A stretch of DNA of 44,095 nucleotides from an uncultured Verrucomicrobia subdivision 3 bacterium (GCA_903850425.1 CAINLR010000121.1:1-44095); one strand, 5' to 3'; shown: positions 1-7,920, numbered from the stretch's first letter. The notes: a model not told the origin generated them from the sequence alone. A program made the numbers and translations.

Positions 1-205
1 CGCTACGCTCGCCTTCGCTCCGCCTCACCCCGGAGGGGCGAAGCAGGATGGAAGAAAAGCAAATTACAGACAGCAGATTACACCGGCTTTCGCTGGACGC
101 CTCCACAGCGCCCGCTACACCACAACAGACCATCTTTGGATAAACACAAAGCCCGTGCGCGGATTACAATTTGTTTATGTTGGGCGAAATAAATACGAGT
201 AACGA
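1..205. other. Non-coding left edge
   Basis: No credible gene is seen here. The first 45 bases are GC-rich with an imperfect hairpin (ccccggagggg). The rest is unremarkable sequence leading into the promoter-like element at 206. Any gene belonging to this stretch would have to lie left of the window. Confidence 0.4.
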
Positions 206-236
206 TTGTAACTTTTCCCAAGTTGACGGCTCAATG
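206..236 (+). promoter_or_regulatory. Promoter-like element, copy 1 of 4 (ECF-type)
   Basis: TTGTAACTTTT at 206-216 is followed without gaps by GGCTC at 228-232 and a T at 235. The same arrangement recurs at 5423, 18277 and 19806, always just upstream of a thiol-redox gene. The AAC-containing upstream box and the spacing resemble ECF sigma promoters. The start codon at 242 lies only a few bases beyond, so the transcript would be leaderless or nearly so. This copy deviates from the others in the downstream half (CTCAATG instead of CTCGGT). Confidence 0.55.
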
Positions 237-241
237 CCAGC

Positions 242-448
242 ATGAACAGCTTGGTTTGGATATTGGCTAGCGCCCTGATACTCATCAGTGTCTGGCTGTC
301 GCAAGTGGTCAGTCAATGGTGGCTGCTCCTGACGTTTCTGATCAGCGCCTATTTGGTGATCTCCGGTTTCACTGGTTTTTGTCCGGTGAAGAACTATTTG
401 AGAGAACATCTTGGTGAAGCAGTGGATGATGATAACGACAAGGATTAA
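242..448 (+). CDS. DUF2892 (YgaP-type) membrane protein
   Basis: This 68-residue protein has two closely spaced hydrophobic segments (about residues 4-24 and 26-44), then FCPV and a short acidic tail. That is the layout of the DUF2892/YgaP transmembrane domain, whose conserved hallmark is an FCP motif after the second helix. In E. coli YgaP this domain is fused to a rhodanese. Here the rhodanese is the next gene, starting four bases after this stop codon, so the pair looks like a split YgaP acting at the inner membrane on sulfane sulfur. It is the first gene behind the promoter-like element at 206. Related proteins are encoded at 18856 (minus strand) and 19844. The family assignment is good; the biochemical role is inferred from YgaP. 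Confidence 0.8.
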   Translation: MNSLVWILASALILISVWLSQVVSQWWLLLTFLISAYLVISGFTGFCPVKNYLREHLGEAVDDDNDKD

Positions 449-452
449 CCCT

Positions 453-827
453 ATGAATTGGACAACTATTTTAGTAATCGCGGCCATCGTCGCGGTCATT
501 TTTATGATAAAAAAATCCGGCCAGATTTCAGCCAAAGACGCAATTGAAAAGCTGAAAGCCGGCGCGATAGTGATTGACGTGCGCAGTGCCGGTGAATTCA
601 ACTCCGGGCATCTGGCTAAAGCCATCAACATCCCGCTGGATGAAATCGAAACGGCATTGCCGAAGCGCGTGAAAGACAAAAGTGCGATGCTGCTGCTGCA
701 CTGCGCGAGCGGGATGCGCAGCGGCATAGCGAAAAGCAAATTGCACGGCATGGGCTATACGAATGCCTTCAACCTTGGCTCCTATGGGCGGGCGGAAAGC
801 GTCGTAAACCAATCAACCTCCCGGTGA
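453..827 (+). CDS. Membrane-anchored rhodanese-like sulfurtransferase
   Basis: The 124-residue protein has an N-terminal membrane anchor (about residues 4-19) followed by a single rhodanese domain (about 25-115). The catalytic loop reads HCASGMRSG with the active cysteine at residue 84, and the upstream IDVRSAGEFNSGHL block matches the family. The ATG at 453 is preferred over the longer in-frame start at 411, because it follows the previous stop directly and begins at the membrane segment. Rhodaneses move sulfane sulfur as a cysteine persulfide. Between a DUF2892 gene and an SQR-like gene it probably receives sulfane sulfur produced by sulfide oxidation. Confidence 0.85.
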   Translation: MNWTTILVIAAIVAVIFMIKKSGQISAKDAIEKLKAGAIVIDVRSAGEFNSGHLAKAINIPLDEIETALPKRVKDKSAMLLLHCASGMRSGIAKSKLHGMGYTNAFNLGSYGRAESVVNQSTSR

Positions 828-850
828 AACCAACCCAATAAAGGAACTTT

Positions 851-2308
851 ATGGCACGTCTCGTTATTCTCGGTGGCGGCATTGCCGGACAGACCGCCGC
901 GCTTCATGCGAAGAAACGATTGGGCGGCAGCCATGAAGTCGTCGTCGTTACACCCAACAGTTTGTGGAATTGGATTCCCTCGAACATTTGGGTCGGCGTC
1001 GGGCTGATGCAACCGGAACAGGTGACGTTTCCGCTGGCACCAGTGTATAAGAAAACGGGCATAACGTATTACCAAGCCAAGGCGGTCAGCATCCATCCCG
1101 AAGGTGATGCCGAAAATCCGCAACCGTTCGTGAGCGTCGAGCACACTTCGCCGGAAAAAAAGGGGCGAAGCGAAAAAATCACTTATGACTATCTGATCAA
1201 TGCGACCGGACCGAAGCTGAATTTTGATGCCACGCCGGGTCTGGGACCGCTCCACCACAGCCAATCGGTCTGCACGTTTGATCACGCGGCCCATGCTGCC
1301 AAAGCGCTGGATGAACTGGTCGCCCGGATGGAACGCGGTGAGAAAAAGACGATTGTGATTGGCACGGGGCACGGGACTTGCACCTGTCAGGGGGCGGCGT
1401 TTGAATATCTTTTCAATTTGGAATTTGAACTGCGCCGACGCAAGGTGCGGCACAACGCGAACCTCATCTGGATTTCCAACGAACAGGAGTTGGGCGATTT
1501 TGGCATAGGCGGAATGCACATCCAACGCGGTGGTTACATCACGCACTCGCGTATCTTCACGGAATCACTTTACACCGAACGCGGCATCCAGTGGATCACG
1601 CGCGCCCACGTCAAGGAGGTCGGCAAAGACACAATTTTGTATGAAGACCTCGACGGCAATGAGAAGTCCGTGCAATTTGATTTCGCCATGCTCCTGCCGC
1701 CCTTTGCCGGCGTCGGGATCAAGGCCTTCGACCAGCAAGGGGTGGACATCACCACCACGCTTTTTGCCAAGAGCGGTTTCATGCTTGTGGACGGCAATTA
1801 CGAACCGAAACCCTATGACCAATGGCTGCCGTCCGACTGGCCGAACACTTATCAGAATCCGAAATACAAAAATATTTTTGCTGTCGGTATCGCCTTTGCG
1901 CCACCGCACGCGATTTCCAAGCCGATGATCAACCCCAAAGGCACGCCAATATTTCCTGCGCCACCGCGCACCGGGATGCCGTCCGGCGTCATGGCCAGAC
2001 AGGTCGCCTTCAATGTCACGGATATGATGCAGGGCAAAAGCACCGCGCCGACACGGCAAGCCTCGCTCGCTAAGATGGGCGCGGCCTGCATCGCTTCCGC
2101 CGGCTCAAATTTCTGGAGCGGCACCGCCGTGTCCATGACGATGTATCCCATCGTGCCCGATTTTCAGACCTATCCTGATACCGGTCGCATGTTGCGTTAT
2201 ACCTCGGCAGAAATCGGGTTGGCAGGCCACTGGATCAAGCATCTGCTGCATTTCGCATTTATATACAAAGCCAAGGCCAATCCGTTCTGGCGGGTGGTGC
2301 CGGAATAA
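851..2308 (+). CDS. FAD-dependent sulfide:quinone oxidoreductase-like protein
   Basis: This 485-residue flavoprotein starts with a dinucleotide-binding motif (VILGGGIAG, residues 5-13). A second Rossmann region (IVIGTGHGT, about 168-176) and the NIFAVGIA motif near 340 complete the two-domain fold. Cysteines at 177 and 179 lie right after the second glycine motif, and another follows near residue 415; SQR enzymes use a cysteine pair beside FAD to carry polysulfide. The C-terminal end is rich in hydrophobic and basic residues (HWIKHLLHFAFIYK), fitting monotopic membrane attachment at the quinone pool. A good ribosome site (AAAGGA) precedes the ATG at 851. The rhodanese neighbour supports sulfide oxidation to persulfide. 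An NADH dehydrogenase-like or other SQR-family activity cannot be excluded. Confidence 0.75.
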   Translation: MARLVILGGGIAGQTAALHAKKRLGGSHEVVVVTPNSLWNWIPSNIWVGVGLMQPEQVTFPLAPVYKKTGITYYQAKAVSIHPEGDAENPQPFVSVEHTSPEKKGRSEKITYDYLINATGPKLNFDATPGLGPLHHSQSVCTFDHAAHAAKALDELVARMERGEKKTIVIGTGHGTCTCQGAAFEYLFNLEFELRRRKVRHNANLIWISNEQELGDFGIGGMHIQRGGYITHSRIFTESLYTERGIQWITRAHVKEVGKDTILYEDLDGNEKSVQFDFAMLLPPFAGVGIKAFDQQGVDITTTLFAKSGFMLVDGNYEPKPYDQWLPSDWPNTYQNPKYKNIFAVGIAFAPPHAISKPMINPKGTPIFPAPPRTGMPSGVMARQVAFNVTDMMQGKSTAPTRQASLAKMGAACIASAGSNFWSGTAVSMTMYPIVPDFQTYPDTGRMLRYTSAEIGLAGHWIKHLLHFAFIYKAKANPFWRVVPE

Positions 2309-2367
2309 TTTTTCTTACATGATTTGCCCAACCAGAAAACAACCAAGCCAATTAAAGGAGAACAGCC

Positions 2368-2529
2368 ATGCCTGAACAACCTCAACCTGAACGCCAGCCT
2401 TACGAGCAGAGTTTTTATCCCGCCGTGCCCACTCGGTTCACGAAGATGATGCGCACCAATTTACTTTGGCAGTTTTTCCGTTTTGTGATCCTCAACCTCA
2501 AGATGCTGCGGATGGTCAGAAAACACTGA
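2368..2529 (+). CDS. Small basic protein downstream of the SQR-like gene
   Basis: A 53-residue reading frame starts at the ATG at 2368, behind a strong Shine-Dalgarno AAAGGAG at 2355-2361, and ends at TGA 2527-2529. The N-terminal third is polar and proline-rich (MPEQPQPERQPYEQSF). The rest is an aromatic and aliphatic segment dotted with arginine and lysine (about residues 32-50), which could form a membrane-associated amphipathic helix. The gene sits 59 bases after the SQR-like gene on the same strand, so it is probably cotranscribed. It may help anchor or partner that enzyme. I do not recognise the family. Confidence 0.6.
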   Translation: MPEQPQPERQPYEQSFYPAVPTRFTKMMRTNLLWQFFRFVILNLKMLRMVRKH

Positions 2530-2629
2530 ATGCTTTCCCAGGTGGGATTTACACAATTTGGAATTGTCAGCCAAGCCGGGGAACATTGATTTCGTGGCCA
2601 GTGCTGGAGCTTTCTATTATCTTCAAACC

Positions 2630-3373
2630 ATGAACACTTCCCTCAAAGGAAAAGTTGCCCTAGTCACTGGCGCGTCGCGCGGCATCGGTCGCGCCATTGC
2701 CGAACGTTTGAGCCGGAATGGCGTCTCGGTCGCGGTGAATTATGTTTCCCAAGCGGATGAGGCGCAAAAACTGGTTGCCAAAATTGAATCCTCCGGCGGA
2801 AAGGCGTTTGCCCTCCAGGCCGATGTCGGACGCGTGTCCGAAGTTGTGCGGTTGTTTGATGAGACTATTGCGCGCTTCGGCAAGCTGGACATTTTGGTGA
2901 ACAACGCCGGCCTCATGTTCACAAAGCCGGTGAGTGCCGTGTCCGAAGCGGAGTTCGACCGGGTTTTTGCGGTCAATGTGAAGGGCGTTTTCTTCGCGTG
3001 CCAGCAAGCCGCCACGCGCTTGGCCGAAGGCGGGCGCATTATCAATGTTTCCAGTTCCACCACAGCGCGAATGATGCCCAACTACGCGGCTTACGTCGCC
3101 ACCAAGGGCGCGGTGGAGCAGCTCACGCGCTCGCTCGCCGGCGAACTCGGCCCGCGCGGCATCACCGTCAATGTGATTTCACCCGGACCCACGGAAACCG
3201 AATTGTTCACAGCGGGTAAAACGGCGGAACAGATCAAACAGTTCGCACAAGGCTCTGCGTTTGGCCGACTCGGCCAGCCGACGGAAATCGCCGACGTGGT
3301 GGCTTTCCTCGCGTCGGACGCGGCGGGTTGGGTCACTGGCCAAAATCTGCGCGTCAATGGCGGCATCGCTTAA
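2630..3373 (+). CDS. Short-chain dehydrogenase/reductase (SDR)
   Basis: This is a 247-residue classical SDR. The cofactor motif TGASRGIG lies near residues 12-19, NNAG near 89-92, INVSSS supplies the catalytic serine region, and YAAYVATKG supplies the active-site tyrosine and lysine. The C-terminal WVTGQNLRVNGG segment is typical of the FabG/glucose-dehydrogenase branch. A longer frame opens at 2558, but the ATG at 2630 matches the usual N-terminus (MNTSLKGKVALVTG). The enzyme should be an NAD(P)-dependent oxidoreductase of unknown substrate. It faces the minus-strand metallo-hydrolase gene tail to tail with a 30-base gap. A link to the sulfur genes upstream is only positional. Confidence 0.85.
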   Translation: MNTSLKGKVALVTGASRGIGRAIAERLSRNGVSVAVNYVSQADEAQKLVAKIESSGGKAFALQADVGRVSEVVRLFDETIARFGKLDILVNNAGLMFTKPVSAVSEAEFDRVFAVNVKGVFFACQQAATRLAEGGRIINVSSSTTARMMPNYAAYVATKGAVEQLTRSLAGELGPRGITVNVISPGPTETELFTAGKTAEQIKQFAQGSAFGRLGQPTEIADVVAFLASDAAGWVTGQNLRVNGGIA

Positions 3374-3403
3374 ACCGAGTGCTTCCTTTGCGGACGGCAA
3401 AAG

Positions 3404-4246
3404 CTAATCCCGTTTGAATTCAAAGACCGTGCCGACGCTGGCGGGACGGCAAATCTCCGGGAATGCCGACCACAATTTAGCCATCGCTGGCCAGCCGGTG
3501 CAGTGGGCGGGCGCAAGCATTTCCAATTGGGTGTCACGCAACCGCGCAATCGTTTGCTGAATTCGTTCCTCACTTGCTGAACCGAGATGCAGGCCGCCAA
3601 TCATGGTGCTTACCGGTTTTCCACCGGTCAGATGCCGGACGTAATCCAGCGTGTTGACTACACCGGCATGGGCGCAACCCAGCAGCAGAACGACGCTGCG
3701 GCCGAGGTCAATCACCAACGCCTGATCATCCATGAGTGGGTCTGGCCGCGTGCCTTCCGCATCCAGAAAGAAAGCGCCGCCGGTGTGTTCGTATGTGTTT
3801 ACGCGGGGAATTTCTCCCGTGGCAAAAATGCCATCCATGATCTCGGTTCGGCCCGTAGTCTCAATGAATCCGTCCGCACGGCATCGAATGGCTTGCACCA
3901 CACAATCGCTCATACCGACGGGTCGTGACTGACCGGAGCTTTGGCTGAATTTTTTTTCGAAAGCGGCGGGATGCAGATAAACCCGCGCCTCGGGCACGAC
4001 CTCAAGCATGGCGGGCACACCGCCGGTGTGGTCGTAATGGCCGTGGCTCAACACAAGAGCTTCCACGCGATCCAATGGCAGCCGCAAGGTTTCTGCATTG
4101 ATCACAGCTAAATCGGATTGGCCGGTGTCGAAGATCAAGCTGTGTTCCCCAGATTGAACCTGAAACGACAGTCCATGTTCCGCGACCAGTCCCTGGCGAT
4201 GGACGCTGTTCTCGACGAGCACGGTGATGCGAATGGTTTCACTCAT
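3404..4246 (-). CDS. MBL-fold metallo-hydrolase
   Basis: The 280-residue protein carries the metallo-beta-lactamase metal-binding signature SHGHYDHTGG near residues 68-77, with further ligand candidates in GCAHAG (about 191-196), GGLHLG and the closing AHCTGW. The arrangement fits the small cytosolic MBL hydrolases often annotated as related to the methanopterin-type RFAP synthase family. The substrate is unknown. On the minus strand its start overlaps the end of the truncated thioesterase-like frame (4239-4430), so it was probably the downstream gene of that pair. That pair has lost its original upstream part, so what now transcribes this gene is unclear. Confidence 0.8.
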   Translation of the reverse strand: MSETIRITVLVENSVHRQGLVAEHGLSFQVQSGEHSLIFDTGQSDLAVINAETLRLPLDRVEALVLSHGHYDHTGGVPAMLEVVPEARVYLHPAAFEKKFSQSSGQSRPVGMSDCVVQAIRCRADGFIETTGRTEIMDGIFATGEIPRVNTYEHTGGAFFLDAEGTRPDPLMDDQALVIDLGRSVVLLLGCAHAGVVNTLDYVRHLTGGKPVSTMIGGLHLGSASEERIQQTIARLRDTQLEMLAPAHCTGWPAMAKLWSAFPEICRPASVGTVFEFKRD

Positions 4247-4430
4247 GTTGTTTCATAAATTTACCGGTGGCACTGGCCTTGACCGCGCCGCCTTGCGTGA
4301 GTTCGGCCCGCAATTGATAAAGGCCATGCGCGTCGTCTTCCAACCGAGCTTGTAGAAAATCCTCTTCGGACGCCGCGACGTTTTCGTGATAACGCACTTT
4401 CAATTCCGCCGTGAGGCCGCGAATGGTCAT
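4239..4430 (-). pseudogene. C-terminal half of a hotdog-fold thioesterase-like protein
   Basis: Read on the minus strand, the roughly 63 residues from TIRGLTAELKVRY to the stop resemble the second half of PaaI-type hotdog thioesterases: a beta strand with VRY, then a repeated pattern ending in GLYQLRAEL, GGAVKASATGKFM. The first half, with the usual active-site Asn/Asp and helix, is missing. The reading frame continues 13 codons upstream to 4469, but that part lies antisense to the NifX-like fragment and looks artificial. The frame overlaps the start of the metallo-hydrolase gene, as a coupled gene pair would. Confidence in the family is moderate because little sequence is left. Confidence 0.45.
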
Positions 4431-4647
4431 CGCGGGCGGCATCGGCAAAGGCTGCCTCGACAATTTCACGGTGAACGGAGTCGTGGTGCTCGCCGGTGAG
4501 GTGAATGCCCGCGTTGAAGTGCTGGTCGCCGCCTATCTGGCCGGCCAGTTGACGGGAACACCCGAGGGCTGCAAAAACCACGGCCACCACCACGACCATG
4601 AACATGGTCATCACGACGACGACGGCCATCATCACGATCATCAATGA
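4411..4647 (+). pseudogene. C-terminal half of a NifX/NifB-type (dinitrogenase FeMo-cofactor-binding) domain protein
   Basis: From about 4423 the plus strand reads MVIAGGIGKG, then a strand-helix pattern (NGVVVLAGEVNARVEVLVAAYLAGQL), a GC pair and a histidine-rich tail (HGHHHDHEHGHHDDDGHHH). That matches the last half of the small NifX-like proteins, which usually end in such a metal-binding tail. The expected first 50-60 residues are absent, and the frame closes at stop codons just upstream (near 4387-4392). Only a GTG at 4411 could start it, without a clear ribosome site. Its stop overlaps the trmO start (ATGA), which indicates an authentic operon end. It is either a remnant or a shortened metal-binding protein. 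Confidence 0.5.
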
Positions 4648-5138
4648 AAATAGAGATTAGATCCATCGGCGTGATTCACTCACCGCATCGTGAAGCGGCT
4701 GGCACGCCGATCCAGCCGCGCTGGGCGACAGGCATTGAAGGCACAGTAGAAGTGTTCCCTGAGTTCGCGTCGGGATTGCGCGACCTCGACGGCTTCGACC
4801 GCATCTGGCTGCTTTATTGGTTCGATCAGGCGCGAGCGCCGCAACTGGAAGTCGTCCCTTACCTCGACACGCAGGCGCACGGAATCTTTGCCACGCGCGC
4901 TCCCAGCCGGCCCAATGCCATTGGCCTTTCCTGTGTGCGGCTCCTGGCCGTGGAAGGAGCCACATTGCGCGTGGCGGAACTGGACGTGTTGGACGGCACG
5001 CCGCTATTGGACATTAAACCTTTTATACCCGATTACGACGTGTTCCCGGCCGAACGCGTCGGATGGTATGCCCACGCTCGCGGGACCGGGATCGCCGACG
5101 GACGTTTCGAAAAAGGTGCCGAAAACCAATCAGCATGA
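4644..5138 (+). CDS. trmO: TrmO/TsaA-type tRNA methyltransferase
   Basis: The 164-residue protein matches the YaeB/TsaA (TrmO) family: IGVIHSPH at the start, GLRDLDGFDRIWLLYWF in the middle, then GIFATRAPSRPNAIGLSCVRLL and the LDGTPLLDIKPFIPDYD block, all characteristic. E. coli TrmO N6-methylates t6A37 in tRNA using SAM. This single-domain form lacks the C-terminal extension of the E. coli enzyme, which is common in other phyla and in archaea. The start codon overlaps the upstream stop (ATGA), and its own stop overlaps the next start in the same way, so the three frames are translationally coupled. Confidence 0.85.
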   Translation: MKIEIRSIGVIHSPHREAAGTPIQPRWATGIEGTVEVFPEFASGLRDLDGFDRIWLLYWFDQARAPQLEVVPYLDTQAHGIFATRAPSRPNAIGLSCVRLLAVEGATLRVAELDVLDGTPLLDIKPFIPDYDVFPAERVGWYAHARGTGIADGRFEKGAENQSA

Positions 5139-5371
5139 ACAACCACAGCGCATCCTCACTCGACAAAGCCATGGCAAGGGTCTGCGCGAACTGCCCGGTC
5201 TGCCGACATGCCCGGCAGCAGCAACGCGGAGTCTCGTTCGCGCTGGTCAAGAAGGTGGAAACGAAACTGTGCCCGTTTTGCCGTGCTTATGAACGGGTGT
5301 ATGGGCGGCCGGCGCACAAGGCGTCTGCAAATAGGCAATCTTCGCCACGGACCGGAACGCAAATGACATGA
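5135..5371 (+). CDS. Small CxxCxxC / CxxC cysteine-rich protein
   Basis: A 78-residue protein begins at the ATG at 5135, which overlaps the trmO stop. It contains CANCPVC (about residues 17-23) and CPFC (about 46-49), set among basic residues, followed by AYERVYGRPAH. Two CxxC knuckles some 25 residues apart suggest a zinc-ribbon-like or redox-active metal-binding fold. The C-terminal 20 residues are polar and look disordered. I do not know a named family. The coupling to trmO and to a histidine-rich NifX-like frame suggests metal handling or tRNA binding, which is inference. Confidence 0.7.
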   Translation: MNNHSASSLDKAMARVCANCPVCRHARQQQRGVSFALVKKVETKLCPFCRAYERVYGRPAHKASANRQSSPRTGTQMT

Positions 5372-5422
5372 TCAAGATCACGGGACATTCGTTGGCGGAA
5401 TGCTCGGTTCGGTTCAAGGGTT

Positions 5423-5453
5423 TTGTAACTTTTATGCCGCTCGCGGCTCGGTA
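5423..5453 (+). promoter_or_regulatory. Promoter-like element, copy 2 of 4 (ECF-type)
   Basis: TTGTAACTTTT at 5423-5433 and GGCTCGGTA at 5445-5453 align without gaps to the copies at 206, 18277 and 19806. It lies 30 bases before the ATG at 5483 and so precedes the peroxiredoxin/CoA-disulfide-reductase operon. The -35-like TGTAAC box suggests an ECF sigma factor. Confidence 0.6.
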
Positions 5454-5482
5454 ACAGGTAGATCGAATTGAATTTGATAGAT

Positions 5483-6211
5483 ATGAAAGACAACCAAATG
5501 ACCACACCAGCTTCCGTTTCCGAAACCACGCCCGTCCGCATCCCGCTGATTGGCGAAGCCGCGCCGGCCTTTGCCGCGCAGACTACGCAAGGCCCGATCA
5601 ACTTTCCCAAAGATTATGTGGGCAAGTGGGTCATCCTGTTCAGCCACCCGGCGGATTTCACGCCGGTCTGCACCACTGAATTTATGACCTTCGCCTCGAT
5701 GATGCCGGAATTCAAGGCGCTGAACTGCGAACTGGTGGGGCTTTCCATTGACAGTCATTTCGCTCACATCGCTTGGCTCCGCACGATCAAAGAAAAAATT
5801 AAATACAAAGACATGGCCAATGTTGAAGTCACCTTTCCGCTCATTGCCGACGTGAAGATGGACGTGGCCAAAGCCTACGGCATGGTTCAGCCCGGCGCGA
5901 GCGACACCCAGGCCGTGCGCGCGGTTTTCGTCATTGATCCCAAGGCGATCATCCGCGCCATCCTGTTTTATCCGCTCTCGACCGGGCGTAATTTTCCTGA
6001 AATCAAACGCCTCCTGATTGCGCTCCAAACCTCCGACGCCCACGACTGCGCCACGCCGGCTGACTGGCAGCCTGGCGATGATGTCATTGTCCCGCCGCCC
6101 GGCTCCTGCGGCACTGCCAAGCAACGAATGGAAAAACCGGACCCGGACGCTTACGCGCTGGACTGGTTCATGACGTTCAAAAAGTTGCCCAAGGAAAAAC
6201 TGAAATTGTGA
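5483..6211 (+). CDS. Peroxiredoxin (AhpC/TSA, Prx6-like)
   Basis: With the ATG at 5483 the protein has 242 residues. TTG at 5468 and ATG at 5498 are alternative starts, and none has a strong ribosome site. The peroxidatic motif HPADFTPVCTTEF places the active cysteine at residue 63. The long C-terminal arm and length fit the Prx6/archaeal peroxiredoxin group. Additional cysteines in AHDCATP and GSCGTAK could serve as resolving residues. It reduces peroxides using a thiol donor, plausibly one of the thioredoxins encoded nearby. It is the first gene behind the promoter-like element at 5423 and is followed 37 bases later by the CoA-disulfide reductase gene. Confidence 0.9.
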   Translation: MKDNQMTTPASVSETTPVRIPLIGEAAPAFAAQTTQGPINFPKDYVGKWVILFSHPADFTPVCTTEFMTFASMMPEFKALNCELVGLSIDSHFAHIAWLRTIKEKIKYKDMANVEVTFPLIADVKMDVAKAYGMVQPGASDTQAVRAVFVIDPKAIIRAILFYPLSTGRNFPEIKRLLIALQTSDAHDCATPADWQPGDDVIVPPPGSCGTAKQRMEKPDPDAYALDWFMTFKKLPKEKLKL

Positions 6212-6248
6212 TCGTCGGCCAAGGTTGAACCAGAGAATTGAAAAAATT

Positions 6249-7916
6249 ATGACGAAGACCAAACGCATTGTGATTGTGGGCGGTGTGGCTGCCGGAGCGA
6301 GCGCGGCCGCGCGGGCACGCCGCCTGTCAGAGCACGCCGAAATCATTCTCATCGAACGCGGACCTGATGTCTCGTTCGCCAACTGCGGTCTGCCGTATTT
6401 CATCGGCGGCGAAATCAAGAACCGCGAGGCGCTGGCCGTGCAAACGCCGCAGACGCTCAAGGCGATGCTCGCGCTGGACGTTCGCACCAACACCGAGGCC
6501 GTGGCCATTGACCGCGCGGGCAAACGACTGCAAGTCCGCTCGCTCGCCAGCGGCGCGGAAGAATGGCTGGCCTATGACCAGCTTGTTCTCGCTCCGGGTG
6601 CGATGCCGATGCGCCCGCCGCTGCCCGGCATTGATGACCCGCGCATTTTCACTCTGCGTTCCTTGCAAGATATGGATCGCATCAAGGCCGCCGCTGCCAC
6701 CGCGCAACGCGTGGCGGTGATTGGCGCGGGCTTCATCGGCCTGGAAATGGCCGAGCAGTTTGTGCATCTCGGCAAGCAGGTCACGCTCGTCGAAATGCTG
6801 GATCAAATCCTGCCGCCGCTGGATCACCCCATGACGCTCTTGATGGAGGACGAACTCCGCCGCCACAAGGTTGAACTCATCCTCGGCGATGGCATCGAGA
6901 GTTTTTCCGGCGAACCCGCGCTGACCTGCCGCCTGAAATCCGGCCGCACCGTTTCCGCTGATCTCGTGGTGTTGAGCATCGGCGTGCGGCCCGACACCGC
7001 TTTGGCCAAAGCCGCCGGCCTTGAACTCGGTCCGCGCGGCCATATCCGTGTGAACGGTTTCATGGAGACCAGTGACCCGGACATTTACGCGGCGGGGGAC
7101 GCCGTTGAAGTAAAAGATTTCGTGACTGGCGATCCCGTCGCCGTGCCGCTTGGTGGCCCTGCCAACCGTCAGGGTCGGCTCGCGGCGGATCATATTTTTC
7201 GACCGGAGCAAACCAAGCCTTACACCGGCGCCTTGGGCACGGCGATTGTGCGCGTCTTTGACGTGGCGGCGGGTCTAACCGGTTGGTCGGAAAAACGGCT
7301 CCGCGCGGCGAACCGTCCGTATCGCACCGTCACGGTCAACGACAATCACCATGCCGGCTACTATCCGGGCGCAAAACCGATGTTGCTCAAGCTGCTCTGG
7401 GAACCGGCCACGGGCCGCTTGTTGGGCGCGCAAGCCACAGGTTTTCTCGGCGTGGATAAACGGCTGGATGTCCTGGCGACTGCCATTACGGGCGGCCTGA
7501 CCATTGACGATCTCGCACAGTTGGAATTGTCCTACGCGCCGCCTTTTGGTTCCGCCAAAGACATTGTGAACCTCGCTGCTTTTACGGCTTGCAATGCCCG
7601 CGACGGATTGGTCACGCCGGTGGATGCCATCCCCGATGATCCGTCCGTGCAAGTGGTGGACACCCGGCCCGCGCCGCTCGTCCAGGCGCATCCGCTGACG
7701 CAAGTGTTGTCGGTCAATATTCCGCTGACCGCTTTGCGACAACGGTTGGGCGAACTGGATCGCAATCGTCCGGTGGTGACGGTATGCGCCTTTGGGAAGA
7801 CTGCCTATTTCGCTGCGCGCATTCTCGTTCAGAACGGCTTCACGGTTTCCACCCTCACCGGCGGCATCCGCGCGCATTTTGATCCGCGCAGTCCGGCGAA
7901 ATTGCCCACTCCTTAG
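6249..7916 (+). CDS. CoA-disulfide reductase / persulfide reductase with C-terminal rhodanese
   Basis: The 555-residue protein combines a flavin disulfide reductase of the CoADR/Npsr type (residues 1-450) with a rhodanese-like domain (about 455-550). The N-terminus has the FAD motif IVGGVAAGASAAAR, and SFANCGLPYFIGG carries the single redox cysteine (residue 46) typical of CoA-disulfide and CoA-persulfide reductases. A second nucleotide motif, AVIGAGFIGLEMAEQ, binds NAD(P)H. The fused rhodanese ends in VCAFGKTA, with a cysteine in the catalytic loop. Such fusions are known to reduce CoA-polysulfides or elemental-sulfur-derived persulfides to sulfide. The ATG at 6249 is chosen over 6225 because it begins the conserved domain. 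It lies between peroxiredoxin and C_GCAxxG_C_C genes. Confidence 0.88.
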   Translation: MTKTKRIVIVGGVAAGASAAARARRLSEHAEIILIERGPDVSFANCGLPYFIGGEIKNREALAVQTPQTLKAMLALDVRTNTEAVAIDRAGKRLQVRSLASGAEEWLAYDQLVLAPGAMPMRPPLPGIDDPRIFTLRSLQDMDRIKAAAATAQRVAVIGAGFIGLEMAEQFVHLGKQVTLVEMLDQILPPLDHPMTLLMEDELRRHKVELILGDGIESFSGEPALTCRLKSGRTVSADLVVLSIGVRPDTALAKAAGLELGPRGHIRVNGFMETSDPDIYAAGDAVEVKDFVTGDPVAVPLGGPANRQGRLAADHIFRPEQTKPYTGALGTAIVRVFDVAAGLTGWSEKRLRAANRPYRTVTVNDNHHAGYYPGAKPMLLKLLWEPATGRLLGAQATGFLGVDKRLDVLATAITGGLTIDDLAQLELSYAPPFGSAKDIVNLAAFTACNARDGLVTPVDAIPDDPSVQVVDTRPAPLVQAHPLTQVLSVNIPLTALRQRLGELDRNRPVVTVCAFGKTAYFAARILVQNGFTVSTLTGGIRAHFDPRSPAKLPTP

Positions 7917-7920
7917 TTCC

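Noticed and set aside
1-241. Small frames at the left edge, including an antisense frame from 751 to 164
   Set aside because: They have no homology features, overlap the rhodanese gene or the promoter-like element, and lack ribosome sites.
4261-4644. Minus-strand frame beginning with a methionine/valine-rich stretch that looks like a membrane helix
   Set aside because: It is the antisense of the histidine-rich tail (CAC/CAT codons read as GTG/ATG), so the apparent helix is an artefact.
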